A DNA stretch of 64,000 nt from Parapedobacter sp. SGR-10 (GCF_011030405.1 NZ_JAAJTJ010000001.1:372001-436000); one strand, 5' to 3'. Counted from the first letter of the stretch, positions 47,305 to 56,958 are shown. Made by a program: numbers and translations. The notes: generated from the sequence alone by a model not told the origin.

Positions 47305-48882
47305 ATGAAAAAAATAATTTTAACTGGATTTTTGGGTGTATTCTTGCTGATTACCTCATGTAACAAGTTTTTGGAGGAAACCCCTACGGATTTTGTGGCT
47401 CCGGCAAATTACTACACCAATGAGAAAGAAGTCTTCTCTGCCCTAGCGGGTGTGTACGATATATTGGGCAAGACAGGGACGTATGGCAGATACCTTTTCT
47501 TTGAAATGGATATGAGTGATGAGAGCTATTTTGGTCTGTCCAGTACTTCACAAGACATCGCTTTGTTGAATTACGATATAGGAGACACGAAGTTGCTGAC
47601 AACCTGGAGCCTTCTTTACGAAGGGATTAACAGGGCAAATATGCTGTTGGAAAACATTGATAAAGCCGATATGCCGGACAATCTGCGGGAGGTATATAGA
47701 GGCGAAGCTTTATTTTTAAGGGCATATTACTATTTCGTCCTGACCACAAATTGGGGTCGGATACCTTTGCGATTGTCCTCTACGAAAACCCCAAGTGATG
47801 TGGATATGGCTCCTGCTACCTATACAGAGATCTACGGACAGATCGCAAGTGACATGGAGACCGCAGCAGATAAGGTGGCGGATATTACCACATTCAACAA
47901 TGCGGGACGTGTCTCCAAGTCTGCTGTATGGGGTGTACTGGCACGGGTCAACCTGAAAATGGCCGGGGCACCACTCCGGGACATTTCACGATATGCCGAA
48001 GCAAAAAAATGGGCCGAAAAAGTAATAAACTTTGGCTATCACCGATTGAATGCGGATTACAGTCAAGTCTTTAAAAACCATGCACAGGGCGTGTATGATA
48101 CACGGGAATCTATATGGGAAGTAGAGTTTTCCTATATCTCGGGGGCACAGCATGAAGAAGGGATGGTGGGCTCTATCAATGGTATAGGAACATCAAATAC
48201 GACAGTAGGATATAGTTATGGTGCGCAACGGGTCATGAAACCTTACTACGATTTGTTTGATGAGGACGATGAAAGAAGAGACTGGAATATCAATACCTAT
48301 ACGTATGCTACGGCACCAAGTACAGCACAGGTACCCTATGCAGCAGGGACAGCCGCCATCATTTACAACCGATACGCTTCTAAGTGGAGACGGGAATTTG
48401 AAGTGTCACCTCAGAAAAGCACTAATACAACTGTGATTAATTTTCCGTTACTGCGCTATGCAGACGTGTTGCTGATGTATGCCGAAGCAGACAATATGCT
48501 TCCCGGCAATCGCAGCACACAGGCTGATGAATATGTCAATATGGTGCGCAGAAGGGCGTTTGGAAAGCTTAAGGCAGGAGCCACGGATATCGAAGCTGCT
48601 GACTTGTCTCCGGGACTGGATGAGGTCCTTTTTCAGCAAGCGATCCAAAAAGAGAGATCTTTTGAGCTTGGATTTGAAGGACTCCGAAGGTTCGATCTGA
48701 TCCGATGGGGTACCTATATATTGACTATGGAAAACCTGCGTACGTACAAAGCGTCGGCCAACTCAAGTTATCAATTTGGATTCAGAACTGTAGAGAACAT
48801 TTCAGATAGGGATACACTCTTTGCGATACCGCGCAATGAGATGACTGTAAACAAACTCATGGAGCAAAATAATGGATGGTAA
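47305..48882 (+). CDS. SusD/RagB-family outer-membrane lipoprotein
   Basis: Surface ligand-binding lipoprotein, 525 residues. Lipobox LITSC (Cys19) then NKFLEETPTDF. TPR-like core with 'GEALFLRAYYYFVLTTNWGRIPL'; C-terminal signature 'QKERSFELGFEGLRRFDLIRWG'. Standard length. Partner of the preceding SusC. Confidence 0.93.
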   Translation: MKKIILTGFLGVFLLITSCNKFLEETPTDFVAPANYYTNEKEVFSALAGVYDILGKTGTYGRYLFFEMDMSDESYFGLSSTSQDIALLNYDIGDTKLLTTWSLLYEGINRANMLLENIDKADMPDNLREVYRGEALFLRAYYYFVLTTNWGRIPLRLSSTKTPSDVDMAPATYTEIYGQIASDMETAADKVADITTFNNAGRVSKSAVWGVLARVNLKMAGAPLRDISRYAEAKKWAEKVINFGYHRLNADYSQVFKNHAQGVYDTRESIWEVEFSYISGAQHEEGMVGSINGIGTSNTTVGYSYGAQRVMKPYYDLFDEDDERRDWNINTYTYATAPSTAQVPYAAGTAAIIYNRYASKWRREFEVSPQKSTNTTVINFPLLRYADVLLMYAEADNMLPGNRSTQADEYVNMVRRRAFGKLKAGATDIEAADLSPGLDEVLFQQAIQKERSFELGFEGLRRFDLIRWGTYILTMENLRTYKASANSSYQFGFRTVENISDRDTLFAIPRNEMTVNKLMEQNNGW

Positions 48883-48899
48883 TTATAAATCATAATAAG

Positions 48900-49820
48900 A
48901 TGAGCATATTAAAAAAACTTTTGGCGATTGCGATAGTGCTTTCAACATTTTCTTGTACAAGGGACGAATTGCTGGATCCCGTGGTGGATGTCTCGATAGA
49001 TAAGGAGGTATATAGTACCGAGGATTCCGTCGAGTTTCACTTTTCTGGCTATGCAGATATGATAACTTTTTACTCTGGCGAAAAGGGGAAAGAGTATAAA
49101 AACCGTAACAGATTGGAACTGGAAGGAGGAGACTTGATCTTAAACATGGAAACGCAGGTTCTCTACGGCAGTCAAACAGATAATCTCAAACTTTACCTAT
49201 CCACAGATTTTACCGGAGAATATACAAAAGAGGGTGTTGAGAAGGCCACATGGACAGATATTAGTGACAGACTCACCTGGTGTGTGGCAGCAGGCGGTGC
49301 AGTAGGTGTTCGGACGATTTCGGACTATGCCAGTGTTTCGGATTTGCTGGTATCGGGCAAACCTGTATATTTTGCATTCAGATATGTAGGTGAAAAGCCA
49401 CCTAGCACTACACCTACCCAACGTACCTGGAGAATATACCAGTTCAATATACAGAACAAATTTTCAGAAACAGAAATCATTCCGGTGACTGACCGGGTAA
49501 ATGCAGGCTGGACATCGGTAAGTATCTCAAATCCTGGCGGGAAAGGTGTTTGGTTCCTGACACATGCCGACATGATATACTATAATCCGGAAAGTAACCT
49601 GGAAGCTGTAGAAAAATGGGTAATAACGAAAAGGTTTGACCCCAATAAAGTCGCCCCGGACAATGGCAAAGCCATCAAAAAATATCCGGATAACCAAATG
49701 AGCAGTTTCAAATATAATTTTCCCGAATCAGGAGAATATGAAGTAACTTTTGTTTTTGTTAACAGCAACTATAAGGGGATAAAAGAAAGCGTCAAGACTA
49801 TAAAAGTAAAAGTAGAATAA
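48900..49820 (+). CDS. DUF5017-type SusE-like lipoprotein
   Basis: Surface lipoprotein of 306 residues from the ATG at 48900. An earlier ATG (48876) lies inside the SusD gene and gives no proper signal. Lipobox TFSC (about Cys19). 'VDVSIDKEVYSTEDSVEFHFSGYADMITFYSGEKGKEYKNRNR' matches the PKD-like start of DUF5017 proteins, which follow SusD in many loci. Two more beta domains follow; the last ('NFPESGEYEVTFVFVNSNYKG') is again PKD-like. It probably helps bind the ligand at the cell surface. Confidence 0.82.
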   Translation: MSILKKLLAIAIVLSTFSCTRDELLDPVVDVSIDKEVYSTEDSVEFHFSGYADMITFYSGEKGKEYKNRNRLELEGGDLILNMETQVLYGSQTDNLKLYLSTDFTGEYTKEGVEKATWTDISDRLTWCVAAGGAVGVRTISDYASVSDLLVSGKPVYFAFRYVGEKPPSTTPTQRTWRIYQFNIQNKFSETEIIPVTDRVNAGWTSVSISNPGGKGVWFLTHADMIYYNPESNLEAVEKWVITKRFDPNKVAPDNGKAIKKYPDNQMSSFKYNFPESGEYEVTFVFVNSNYKGIKESVKTIKVKVE

Positions 49821-49822
49821 GC

Positions 49823-51022
49823 ATGATACAACACATTTTTAGATTTTTTTTAGCAGCAACCGTATTTACTTGTGGAATGGACACGTATGCTCAGGAAGCA
49901 AATTTATATTTTGCCAATAAAAAGGAAGAAGCTGTCATTAAATCCGGTCAAATCGGTAATATCGTAAAACTGGACAATTTTTTAAGAACTGATTTTGCAA
50001 AAATAGCCTATACCAAAACAGTACGTCCAGGGCCTCAATTTATCATTTCGGACGATCCGGAGTACATTCGTGTACCCGAAGCCATTGCTTTGCAGGAAGA
50101 CGTTGTCCCAGGGGCTGTCCGATTGTACGTCTACAATGTGAATGGTGTGAAAGAACCGCAAAAGATCAAGAGAAAAATTACAGCTGTCATTAAAAACACG
50201 GGTAAAGAGGTTCTGTCTATTCGCATGCTAAAATACTCTTCCCAAAAGCCAAGCACCAATTATTTTCAAGTAGGCAAACAAGGCCTGGAGGATTATTTTG
50301 CTTCGGAAGTTTCAAATAATGTACGCACGGTACAACCAGGAGAAGTTATTGCCATTGATGAGCAGCTGGAAAGGAATGTCGTTGAATACGACGAATTGGT
50401 ACATGGCTTTTATGAGTTTGTCATTGATCAGCCTGCTCAGATCAGTGTCTTACAGACCTCACCCGAAAAAAGTGGCCCTGAGGCGTTTGCTACGATCAAG
50501 AATATCATTCCTCATAGTCATGGCAATGCAGGAAGAGGTCTTTTCGGTGTTTCGAACTATGCTATTGCAGGAGTAGATACATTAGATACTAAAAATGGGA
50601 TTTCTCAACTTATCATTGCCGATGGCCACGATGATCCTTGGATAACAGGTACGATCGGAGCCGACAAGGCTTATGCCCGAAATGCAGGCAATTACGGGGT
50701 ATTGTATAGTACAAACATCAAATGGAAAAGTACAGATGGAAAAGGACTAGCTCTCCTTACATGGAATTCCCGTTCGGCAGACAATAAATGGTGTGGCGGA
50801 ATGGGGCTGACTATGGAACTTTTTGACAGCAAGGGGGCCAAAACCATACGACAATTGCCCGGAGATACATTGATCACCAAAGCTGCACCAGAGGCTATTC
50901 TTGTAGAAATCTACAGACCTGACCCAACAAAAGAAATTCAGGAGATCAATTTTACCTATTCACCTCCCGGCGCTTCTTGTTTGCCTACTCCATTGATTTT
51001 TGTACCGATAGATCTGAAATAA
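49823..51022 (+). CDS. Secreted protein of unknown function
   Basis: Not recognised. 399 residues with a signal peptide (about 1-23, TYAQ). The mature part is predicted mostly beta, with Ig-like features ('KRKITAVIKNTGKEVLSIRMLKYS'). It has several Gly/Asn-rich loops ('PHSHGNAGRGLFGVSNYAIAG') and a charged segment 'IADGHDDPWITGTIG'. Histidines and acids in these loops could bind metal or sugar. It has no lipobox. The gene starts 2 bases after the DUF5017 gene and ends 1 base before the next, so it is firmly part of the ROK unit. Confidence 0.7.
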   Translation: MIQHIFRFFLAATVFTCGMDTYAQEANLYFANKKEEAVIKSGQIGNIVKLDNFLRTDFAKIAYTKTVRPGPQFIISDDPEYIRVPEAIALQEDVVPGAVRLYVYNVNGVKEPQKIKRKITAVIKNTGKEVLSIRMLKYSSQKPSTNYFQVGKQGLEDYFASEVSNNVRTVQPGEVIAIDEQLERNVVEYDELVHGFYEFVIDQPAQISVLQTSPEKSGPEAFATIKNIIPHSHGNAGRGLFGVSNYAIAGVDTLDTKNGISQLIIADGHDDPWITGTIGADKAYARNAGNYGVLYSTNIKWKSTDGKGLALLTWNSRSADNKWCGGMGLTMELFDSKGAKTIRQLPGDTLITKAAPEAILVEIYRPDPTKEIQEINFTYSPPGASCLPTPLIFVPIDLK

Positions 51023-51023
51023 A

Positions 51024-51908
51024 ATGAAGTTTAACTATATAACTGGCTTGGGGATAATGGTTTTGATGATCTCATGTGCTCCCTTAAAAAAGAACGAAAC
51101 GGATAAAAGATCCGATCCTAAAAATAATTATGCAGATTTTTTTCCAAATGAAGTTCGTCCCGATGTTTCAAAGCCCTGTTTTGAGGGAGCATATTACAGG
51201 AAACTGGTTTCCAGTACAGACAATTGGGTGGGCATAAGAGGTACAGTAATTTTGCCTCAAATTATATTTGATGACACCCGTAAAAATCCTAAGAAACCCA
51301 AGCAATACCTAGATAATCCTTCTATTTACCTTGGCGGAAATGTCGATGGGCAGGAGACGGATATTGGCTTGAGCTGGGAAGTAATCAAGGACAAACAGGG
51401 CAATATTTCCGAAGCACGCGTAGCGTTTCGACCTTTTTTAAGAAGGACATCTCATAAATCCGGTCAGGAAAGTATCTTTTTGAACGGTCCCGCGACAGAA
51501 GAATATTATTGGTATCCGGGAGAAGAGGTATTTTTATCGTTGGAAACAATCGGTAAAGGCCTGGTGAAATTTATAGTTGAGGGAGCGGGTAAAAAGTATG
51601 AAACAACTTTTGAATGTGCAGGATACACGTTAGAAAATAAAGGAGAGTTTAAACGGGTAAATGCGATCGATCAGATGGGCAATGAAGGAAAACCTGTACA
51701 GCCGACCAAAACGAAAGTAAACGGCGGGAAATGGCTACATACAGATTTGTTGCGCATGGAAAACGGAAAGGTTCTGATCGTTCCGTTTCAGAGCGAAAGA
51801 TACACAGAAATGAATTGTCCTAACGTGAGTTTCTTTTCGGTGATGGCTTCAGATGCGGAGAAAAGGAAAGGAGCCGAAGAAATCAATATCAGCGGTACTG
51901 GTCATTAA
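51024..51908 (+). CDS. Lipoprotein of unknown function
   Basis: Not recognised. 294 residues; lipobox MISC (about Cys18). Mature part begins with a charged linker (KKNETDKRSDPKNN) and continues as a beta-rich domain with 'NWVGIRGTVILPQIIFDDT', 'SIYLGGNVDGQETDIGLSWEVI', 'YYWYPGEEVFLSLETIG' and 'FKRVNAIDQMGNEGKPV'. The strand pattern and the 'LGGNVDGQETDIGLSWE' stretch recall concanavalin-like sugar-binding sandwiches, but this is only an impression. The gene is packed between the 49823 gene and the DUF5009 gene. Confidence 0.7.
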   Translation: MKFNYITGLGIMVLMISCAPLKKNETDKRSDPKNNYADFFPNEVRPDVSKPCFEGAYYRKLVSSTDNWVGIRGTVILPQIIFDDTRKNPKKPKQYLDNPSIYLGGNVDGQETDIGLSWEVIKDKQGNISEARVAFRPFLRRTSHKSGQESIFLNGPATEEYYWYPGEEVFLSLETIGKGLVKFIVEGAGKKYETTFECAGYTLENKGEFKRVNAIDQMGNEGKPVQPTKTKVNGGKWLHTDLLRMENGKVLIVPFQSERYTEMNCPNVSFFSVMASDAEKRKGAEEINISGTGH

Positions 51909-51923
51909 TTAGGGTGGATAGCT

Positions 51924-53324
51924 ATGACAATCAAAAGAAACTATAGTATAGACCTACTTCGCGGGTTGGCGATCATCGGAATGGTCTTAGCTGCCGTAAT
52001 TCCGTGGACGTCGGATTTTCCGGCATGGATGTATCACGCCCAGGTCGGCCCGCCGGATTTCAAGTTCAATCCCAATAATCCGGGTATCACCTGGGTAGAT
52101 CTTGTTTTTCCTTTCTTTCTATTCGCCATGGGCGCAGCATTTCCTTTGGCATTGCGAAATAAACTGGCCAATAAACAATATAGGATGATCTCTTCTGGGC
52201 TGTTAAGACGGGGGCTGGTGCTTGTATTTTTTGCGATTACGCTGGCTTATCTTACACCGGAAAACCTGTCGGGGCCAGAATGGCTGAATTACGCGACTTC
52301 TTTGCTGACATTTTTTTCTTTTTTTCTGGTTTTCATGCGTTTTGAAGGAGGAAGGTTCAGAAGATATGGTTTGCAACTGTTGGGTTTTCTCGTGATAGGA
52401 TTATTGATCTATTACCATAGCGAAATACTCGGAAACACATTTGACAAATCAAAAAATAATATCATCATTCTGGTCCTGGCGAATATGGCAGTGTTTGGAT
52501 CTGTATTTTGGTTGCTGACTTCCGAAAGTTTTCTGCTACGGATAGCCGTGCTTATTGCTTTTATGGGTGTGTGGTTTACCAAAGATATCGAAGGAAGCTG
52601 GACGCAGGTACTTTGGGATTTCCACCCCGACATACGATGGTTTTACAATTTTTCATTTTTGAAATACCTCTGCATCGTGTTACCCGGTTCGATATTGGGC
52701 GATTTGCTGGTGAGAAACAGGGATATCACAAACAACCTGTATACTGATCTAGAGCAAAAGAAAGCAAGATTTTTAGCCTTACTCGGCTTAGCCTTTATCG
52801 TTTTCCATGTTGTGACACTGTACATGCGTTTGCTACAATTCAATTTGATTGGACATGCTGCTTTTGGAATAGCTTTTTTTCTCTTTTTTAAGAAATACAA
52901 TCAGGGACAATTTGCTTTCTATAAGAGTTTGGTTAGTTGGGGATTTGTTTTGGCTTCTGTCGCCTTGTTCTTTGAGCCTTTGGATGGAGGGATCAAGAAA
53001 GATCCATCTTCCTTTAGCTATTGGTTTCTGACAAGCGGATTGGCTTTTATTTTTTATATTGTCTGTGATTACTTGACCAAAAGCTTTCCCAACAACCCTA
53101 TTATTTTGGCAATAGTAAAGAACGGACAGAACCCAATGATCGCCTATTGTGTATCCGCATTTTTTATTACACCTGTTTTGGGATTGGTGCATATATTACC
53201 TGTTTTTGACACGTTGTCGGGTATCCATCCTTATTTGGGTTTGGTAAAAACAGTGATCTATATTTTATTGATGATTTCGATCACCAACTATGCGACCAAT
53301 AGGAGGTGGTTTTGGCGATCATAA
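51924..53324 (+). CDS. DUF5009 membrane acetyltransferase-like protein
   Basis: Inner-membrane protein of 466 residues and about 11-12 membrane segments, related to heparan-alpha-glucosaminide N-acetyltransferase (HGSNAT/DUF1624/DUF5009). The N-terminus 'RNYSIDLLRGLAIIGMVLAAVIPW' and 'GITWVDLVFPFFLFAMGAAFPLAL' are characteristic. The 'NGQNPMIAYCVSAFFITPVLGL' segment near the end is also conserved in the family. It may move acetyl groups across the membrane onto amino sugars. In a locus with two SGNH esterases and an amino-sugar epimerase, an acetylated glycan is a reasonable target. Activity is inferred. Confidence 0.85.
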   Translation: MTIKRNYSIDLLRGLAIIGMVLAAVIPWTSDFPAWMYHAQVGPPDFKFNPNNPGITWVDLVFPFFLFAMGAAFPLALRNKLANKQYRMISSGLLRRGLVLVFFAITLAYLTPENLSGPEWLNYATSLLTFFSFFLVFMRFEGGRFRRYGLQLLGFLVIGLLIYYHSEILGNTFDKSKNNIIILVLANMAVFGSVFWLLTSESFLLRIAVLIAFMGVWFTKDIEGSWTQVLWDFHPDIRWFYNFSFLKYLCIVLPGSILGDLLVRNRDITNNLYTDLEQKKARFLALLGLAFIVFHVVTLYMRLLQFNLIGHAAFGIAFFLFFKKYNQGQFAFYKSLVSWGFVLASVALFFEPLDGGIKKDPSSFSYWFLTSGLAFIFYIVCDYLTKSFPNNPIILAIVKNGQNPMIAYCVSAFFITPVLGLVHILPVFDTLSGIHPYLGLVKTVIYILLMISITNYATNRRWFWRS

Positions 53325-53334
53325 TTTTTTAAAT

Positions 53335-54027
53335 ATGTTACTCATAAAAACAAGTTTTCTAACTTTACTTACGGTGTTAGGGAGTCTCTACAACTTGAGA
53401 GGGCAAACTACCGATACGATTGATAGCAGTTATGTTTTCTCCGGCTATACCGAACGTTTGGCCGATTTCAGAAAAATGCCTGTCCTGCCAAAGTCTGTCA
53501 TATTCGTAGGCAATAGTCTTACGGAGGCTGGTAGATGGAACGATATTTTGCCGCATCTGCCGGTATTGAATAGAGGAATCAGTGGTGATATCTCGTACGG
53601 TGTGCTTGCACGGCTAGACGAGATCACACGGCACCGACCAAAAAAAGTCTTTTTGATGATCGGTGTCAATGATCTCAAGCGAGGTATACCGACACAGAAC
53701 ATCATGGAGAACTATTCCAGGATTGTACAGGAGATAAAGCGGGCCTCACCTAAAACAAAAATCTATCTCAACAGCATACTGCCGGTCAATCCGAATAAAT
53801 TGATCGAATCCTTTAAGTCCGTGACGAATAGTGATATCCAGATATTGAACGAGGGCCTAAAGCAGATCAGCCACAAGGCGGAGGGTGTCCGGTTCATCGA
53901 TTTACATACGGTTCTTGCCGACAGAAATGGACATTTGCGTTCAGAAATCACGCCTGACGGCATTCATCTGGAAGTGTCCGCTTATATTGAACTGGTAGAT
54001 TATTTGAAAAAAGTAAAGGCATTGTAA
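53335..54027 (+). CDS. Secreted SGNH/GDSL hydrolase
   Basis: Exported esterase of 230 residues from the ATG at 53335. An upstream in-frame ATG (53290) lies inside the DUF5009 gene. Signal peptide about 1-23. SGNH blocks: GNSLTE (59-64, Ser61), 'NRGISGDIS' (block II Gly), 'IGVNDL' (block III Asn), and 'DGIHLEVSAY' (Asp and His). Closest by eye to the sialate-O-acetylesterase or acetylglucosamine-esterase-like SGNH group. It is followed 1 base later by a paralogue. It probably removes O-acetyl groups from the glycan. Confidence 0.87.
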   Translation: MLLIKTSFLTLLTVLGSLYNLRGQTTDTIDSSYVFSGYTERLADFRKMPVLPKSVIFVGNSLTEAGRWNDILPHLPVLNRGISGDISYGVLARLDEITRHRPKKVFLMIGVNDLKRGIPTQNIMENYSRIVQEIKRASPKTKIYLNSILPVNPNKLIESFKSVTNSDIQILNEGLKQISHKAEGVRFIDLHTVLADRNGHLRSEITPDGIHLEVSAYIELVDYLKKVKAL

Positions 54028-54028
54028 A

Positions 54029-54703
54029 ATGAAGAGAGCAATATGGATATTGTTGGCGATGTTGGGAACGATACAAGTGTATGCCCAAGATAAATCACGG
54101 GATAGCACCTATAGCAACTGGTATTATGACGGTCGGGAAAAGCTGTACCAGACATTAAAGGGTAAGCGATATGACGTGGTGTTTTTTGGAAACAGTATCA
54201 CCGAACGCGGACCATGGCAGGAGCTGATCGGCAGAAAATATAAGGTCGGTAACCGTGGGATTGGTGGTGACAATACATTTGGTATGAAAGCACGAATTGC
54301 CGATGCCATGAAGTCCAGGCCCAAGAAGATATTTCTTATGATGGGGATCAATGACATAGGCCGGGGACTACCTGCCGAATGGAGTCTGAAGAATTACGAA
54401 GAGATCATCAGAATCATCCGAAACACAAGTCCCAAGACGAAAATATACGTCCAGAGCACCTTGCCTCTCCATGAATCAGTTTTGAAATATGACTACTTGC
54501 TTGGAAAAGAACACCTGATCAGAATTTTAAACAGGGGTATAGAAGATCTGGCCCAAAAGTACAATCTGGTCTATGTGAATATCAAAGAAGCCTTGGCAGA
54601 TGACTATGTACTGAAAGAGGAATATACAATGGATGGCATACACGTCAATACAGATGCCTATATCTGTTGGGTAAATTATTTAAAGGAGAAAAAATATTTA
54701 TAG
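54029..54703 (+). CDS. Secreted SGNH/GDSL hydrolase, tandem paralogue
   Basis: Exported esterase of 224 residues with signal peptide about 1-20 (VYAQ). Blocks: GNSITE (54-59, Ser56), 'NRGIGGDNTFG', 'MGINDIGRG' and 'DGIHVNTDAY'. It parallels the preceding gene over its whole length ('SRPKKIFLMMGINDIGRGLP' against 'HRPKKVFLMIGVNDLKRGIP'), so they arose by tandem duplication. The next gene starts directly after its stop codon (TAGATG), suggesting coupled translation. Confidence 0.87.
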   Translation: MKRAIWILLAMLGTIQVYAQDKSRDSTYSNWYYDGREKLYQTLKGKRYDVVFFGNSITERGPWQELIGRKYKVGNRGIGGDNTFGMKARIADAMKSRPKKIFLMMGINDIGRGLPAEWSLKNYEEIIRIIRNTSPKTKIYVQSTLPLHESVLKYDYLLGKEHLIRILNRGIEDLAQKYNLVYVNIKEALADDYVLKEEYTMDGIHVNTDAYICWVNYLKEKKYL

Positions 54704-55639
54704 ATGAAGATTACGGGTACTTTTTTGGATGAGATAAGCCACGATATACCGCATCAAAATTGGGGTAGAGAAGAATGGGATCGTGATTTTGGATACATGA
54801 AGGCCATTGGTATCGATACGGTCATCTTGATCCGTAGCGGATACAGAAGGTTTATGACGTATCCGTCGACGTGGCTACAGAACAGTATGGGCTGCTACAC
54901 CCCACCAGTTGATTTGGTCGATATGTTTCTGCAATTGGCCGAAAAGCACGGTATGAAATTCTACTTTGGTCTGTACGATAGCGGAAAGTATTGGGACACG
55001 GGAAATATGCAGCACGAAATCGATGCCAATCGTTTTGTGATTGATGAGGTATGGAATAGGTATGGACATTACAGCAGTTTCGGTGGATGGTACCTGAGTA
55101 TGGAGATCAGTCGCCAAACCAAAGGAGCCGCCAGTGCCTTTCGTATCTTAGGTGAGCAATGCAAAGCTGTGAGCGACAACCTGCCTACCTTTATTTCCCC
55201 TTGGATCGACGGCAAAAAAGCTGTCATGGCCACTTCTTCCGGCTTGACCAAAGCAGACTTTGTGTCTATACAGGAACACGAAAAAGAATGGAATGAGATA
55301 TTCCACGAAATACACAACGCTGTAGATGCTGTCGCATTCCAGGACGGACATATTGATTATCATGAACTGGAAGATTTTTTTGCGGTCAACAAGAGTCTGG
55401 CCGATAAATATAACATGCAATGCTGGACCAATGCCGAATCGTTCGACCGTGATATGCCGATCAAGTTTATGCCGATCAAATTCGAGAAACTTCGTCTGAA
55501 ACTGGAAGCTGCCCGAAAAGCCGGATACGACAAAGCGATCACTTTTGAATTTTCGCATTTTATGAGTCCCCAATCGGCCTATTTGCAAGCCGGACATTTA
55601 TATAACAGGTATAAGGAGTATTTAGAAACATTGAAATAA
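54704..55639 (+). CDS. DUF4434 TIM-barrel protein, apparently cytoplasmic
   Basis: 311-residue protein matching DUF4434, a TIM-barrel family related to glycoside hydrolases. 'ITGTFLDEISHDIPHQNWGREEWDRDFGYMKAIGIDTVIL' is the typical start. 'KFYFGLYDSGKYW', 'FGGWYLSMEISRQ' and 'VDAVAFQDGHIDYHEL' follow the barrel strands, and the acidic residues at their ends (Glu in YLSMEIS, Asp in FQDGH) could be catalytic. No signal peptide is present, unlike its neighbours. It may therefore act on the imported sugar fragment, before the epimerase step coded 11 bases further on. Reaction unknown. Confidence 0.83.
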   Translation: MKITGTFLDEISHDIPHQNWGREEWDRDFGYMKAIGIDTVILIRSGYRRFMTYPSTWLQNSMGCYTPPVDLVDMFLQLAEKHGMKFYFGLYDSGKYWDTGNMQHEIDANRFVIDEVWNRYGHYSSFGGWYLSMEISRQTKGAASAFRILGEQCKAVSDNLPTFISPWIDGKKAVMATSSGLTKADFVSIQEHEKEWNEIFHEIHNAVDAVAFQDGHIDYHELEDFFAVNKSLADKYNMQCWTNAESFDRDMPIKFMPIKFEKLRLKLEAARKAGYDKAITFEFSHFMSPQSAYLQAGHLYNRYKEYLETLK

Positions 55640-55650
55640 ATAGAGTAGAA

Positions 55651-56829
55651 ATGAAGGAATTTGTTGAGCGGTATAGAAAGGAACTGTTGGAGAACACCAT
55701 GCCGTTTTGGGTGAAGTATTCCAATGACAAGGAATACGGCGGATTTTTGACGTGTTTAGACCGGGATGGTACAGTATTCGACACAGATAAGTTCATGTGG
55801 TTGCAGGGAAGGCAGATCTGGACATTGTCCATGCTGTACGAACGTGTAGAGCAGAATGCCGTATGGAAAGAAATGGCGGAACAGGGTGCTGACTTTATAC
55901 TCAAGAATGGAAGAGACGAGAAGGGAGATTGGCATTTTGCATTGGACAGATCCGGTCGTCCTCTTGTGCAACCCTACAATATTTTTTCGGATTGCTTTGC
56001 GAGCATGGGACTAGGGGCTTTGTACAAGATTACCGGCAAAGAAGAATACGCTCAGGTGGCTTATGATACCTTTAACCGCATACTCGAACGTCGGGACAAC
56101 CCCAAAGGAAAGTACAACAAAGCCTATCCCGGTACCCGTTCGCTGAAAGGGTTTGCTCTTCCTATGATCCTGAGCAATCTCTCCTTGGAACTCGAACATA
56201 TCGTTGGTACGGATACCGTCGAGTCGCTGATCGACAATGTCGTGCATGAGGTCATGGAAGTCTTTTATCAGCCTAATACGGGTTTGATTATGGAGAATGT
56301 TAATCTGGATGGTTCCTTTTCTGATTCGTTTGATGGAAGATTGGTCAATCCCGGACATATTATCGAGGCAATGTGGTTTATGATGGATCTGGCCGATAGA
56401 CGTGGGGATGATGTGTTGATGAAAAAATGTGTAGATATCGCTTTGCGTGCCCTTGAGTTTGGATGGGATGAAAGATATGGGGGTATATTATATTTTAAGG
56501 ATATCCTGAACAGACCATTACAACAGCTTGAATGGGATCAAAAACTTTGGTGGGTACATTTGGAAGCATTGGTATGTATGGCCAAAGGATATGTCTATAC
56601 AGGCAATGATAAATGCAAAACATGGTTCGAGAAACTGGATGAATATGCCTTCCGCAATTTTGCAGACCCTACGTATGGAGAATGGTACGGATATCTGAAT
56701 AGGCAGGGTGAGCCTTTGCTGACTTTGAAAGGCGGAAAATGGAAGGGATGTTTCCATTTGCCCAGGGCTTTGTTCAAGATTTATACGGAATTGGAATCTC
56801 TGAAAAAAGAGCAGACATTGCTTCTATAA
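55651..56829 (+). CDS. N-acylglucosamine 2-epimerase family enzyme
   Basis: Cytoplasmic (alpha/alpha)6-barrel epimerase of the AGE family, 392 residues, the usual size. Family histidines are His236 (NPGHIIEAMWF), His303 (WWVHLEAL) and His369 (CFHLPRALFK), with Arg54 in 'LQGRQIWTL'. AGE enzymes convert ManNAc to GlcNAc; others in the family act on cellobiose or mannose. Being the last gene of the tight unit headed by a NAGPA-type enzyme, an amino-sugar substrate is favoured. Confidence 0.88.
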   Translation: MKEFVERYRKELLENTMPFWVKYSNDKEYGGFLTCLDRDGTVFDTDKFMWLQGRQIWTLSMLYERVEQNAVWKEMAEQGADFILKNGRDEKGDWHFALDRSGRPLVQPYNIFSDCFASMGLGALYKITGKEEYAQVAYDTFNRILERRDNPKGKYNKAYPGTRSLKGFALPMILSNLSLELEHIVGTDTVESLIDNVVHEVMEVFYQPNTGLIMENVNLDGSFSDSFDGRLVNPGHIIEAMWFMMDLADRRGDDVLMKKCVDIALRALEFGWDERYGGILYFKDILNRPLQQLEWDQKLWWVHLEALVCMAKGYVYTGNDKCKTWFEKLDEYAFRNFADPTYGEWYGYLNRQGEPLLTLKGGKWKGCFHLPRALFKIYTELESLKKEQTLLL

Positions 56830-56958
56830 GTTTATATCCATTGAGATACGGTAGTCGATGGGGGAAGAAAGTAACCATTCTTACAGGCCACTTTTTTGTA
56901 ATATCATTTTATCAAGAAATATACAATGTAAACATATGCTGATTTAACGTAAGAAGAA

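Noticed and set aside
39770..56829. Sialic-acid (nan) operon
   Set aside because: MFS, SusCD, AGE epimerase and SGNH esterases recall nan loci, but there is no sialidase or neuraminate lyase, and NAGPA and DUF4434 do not belong there.
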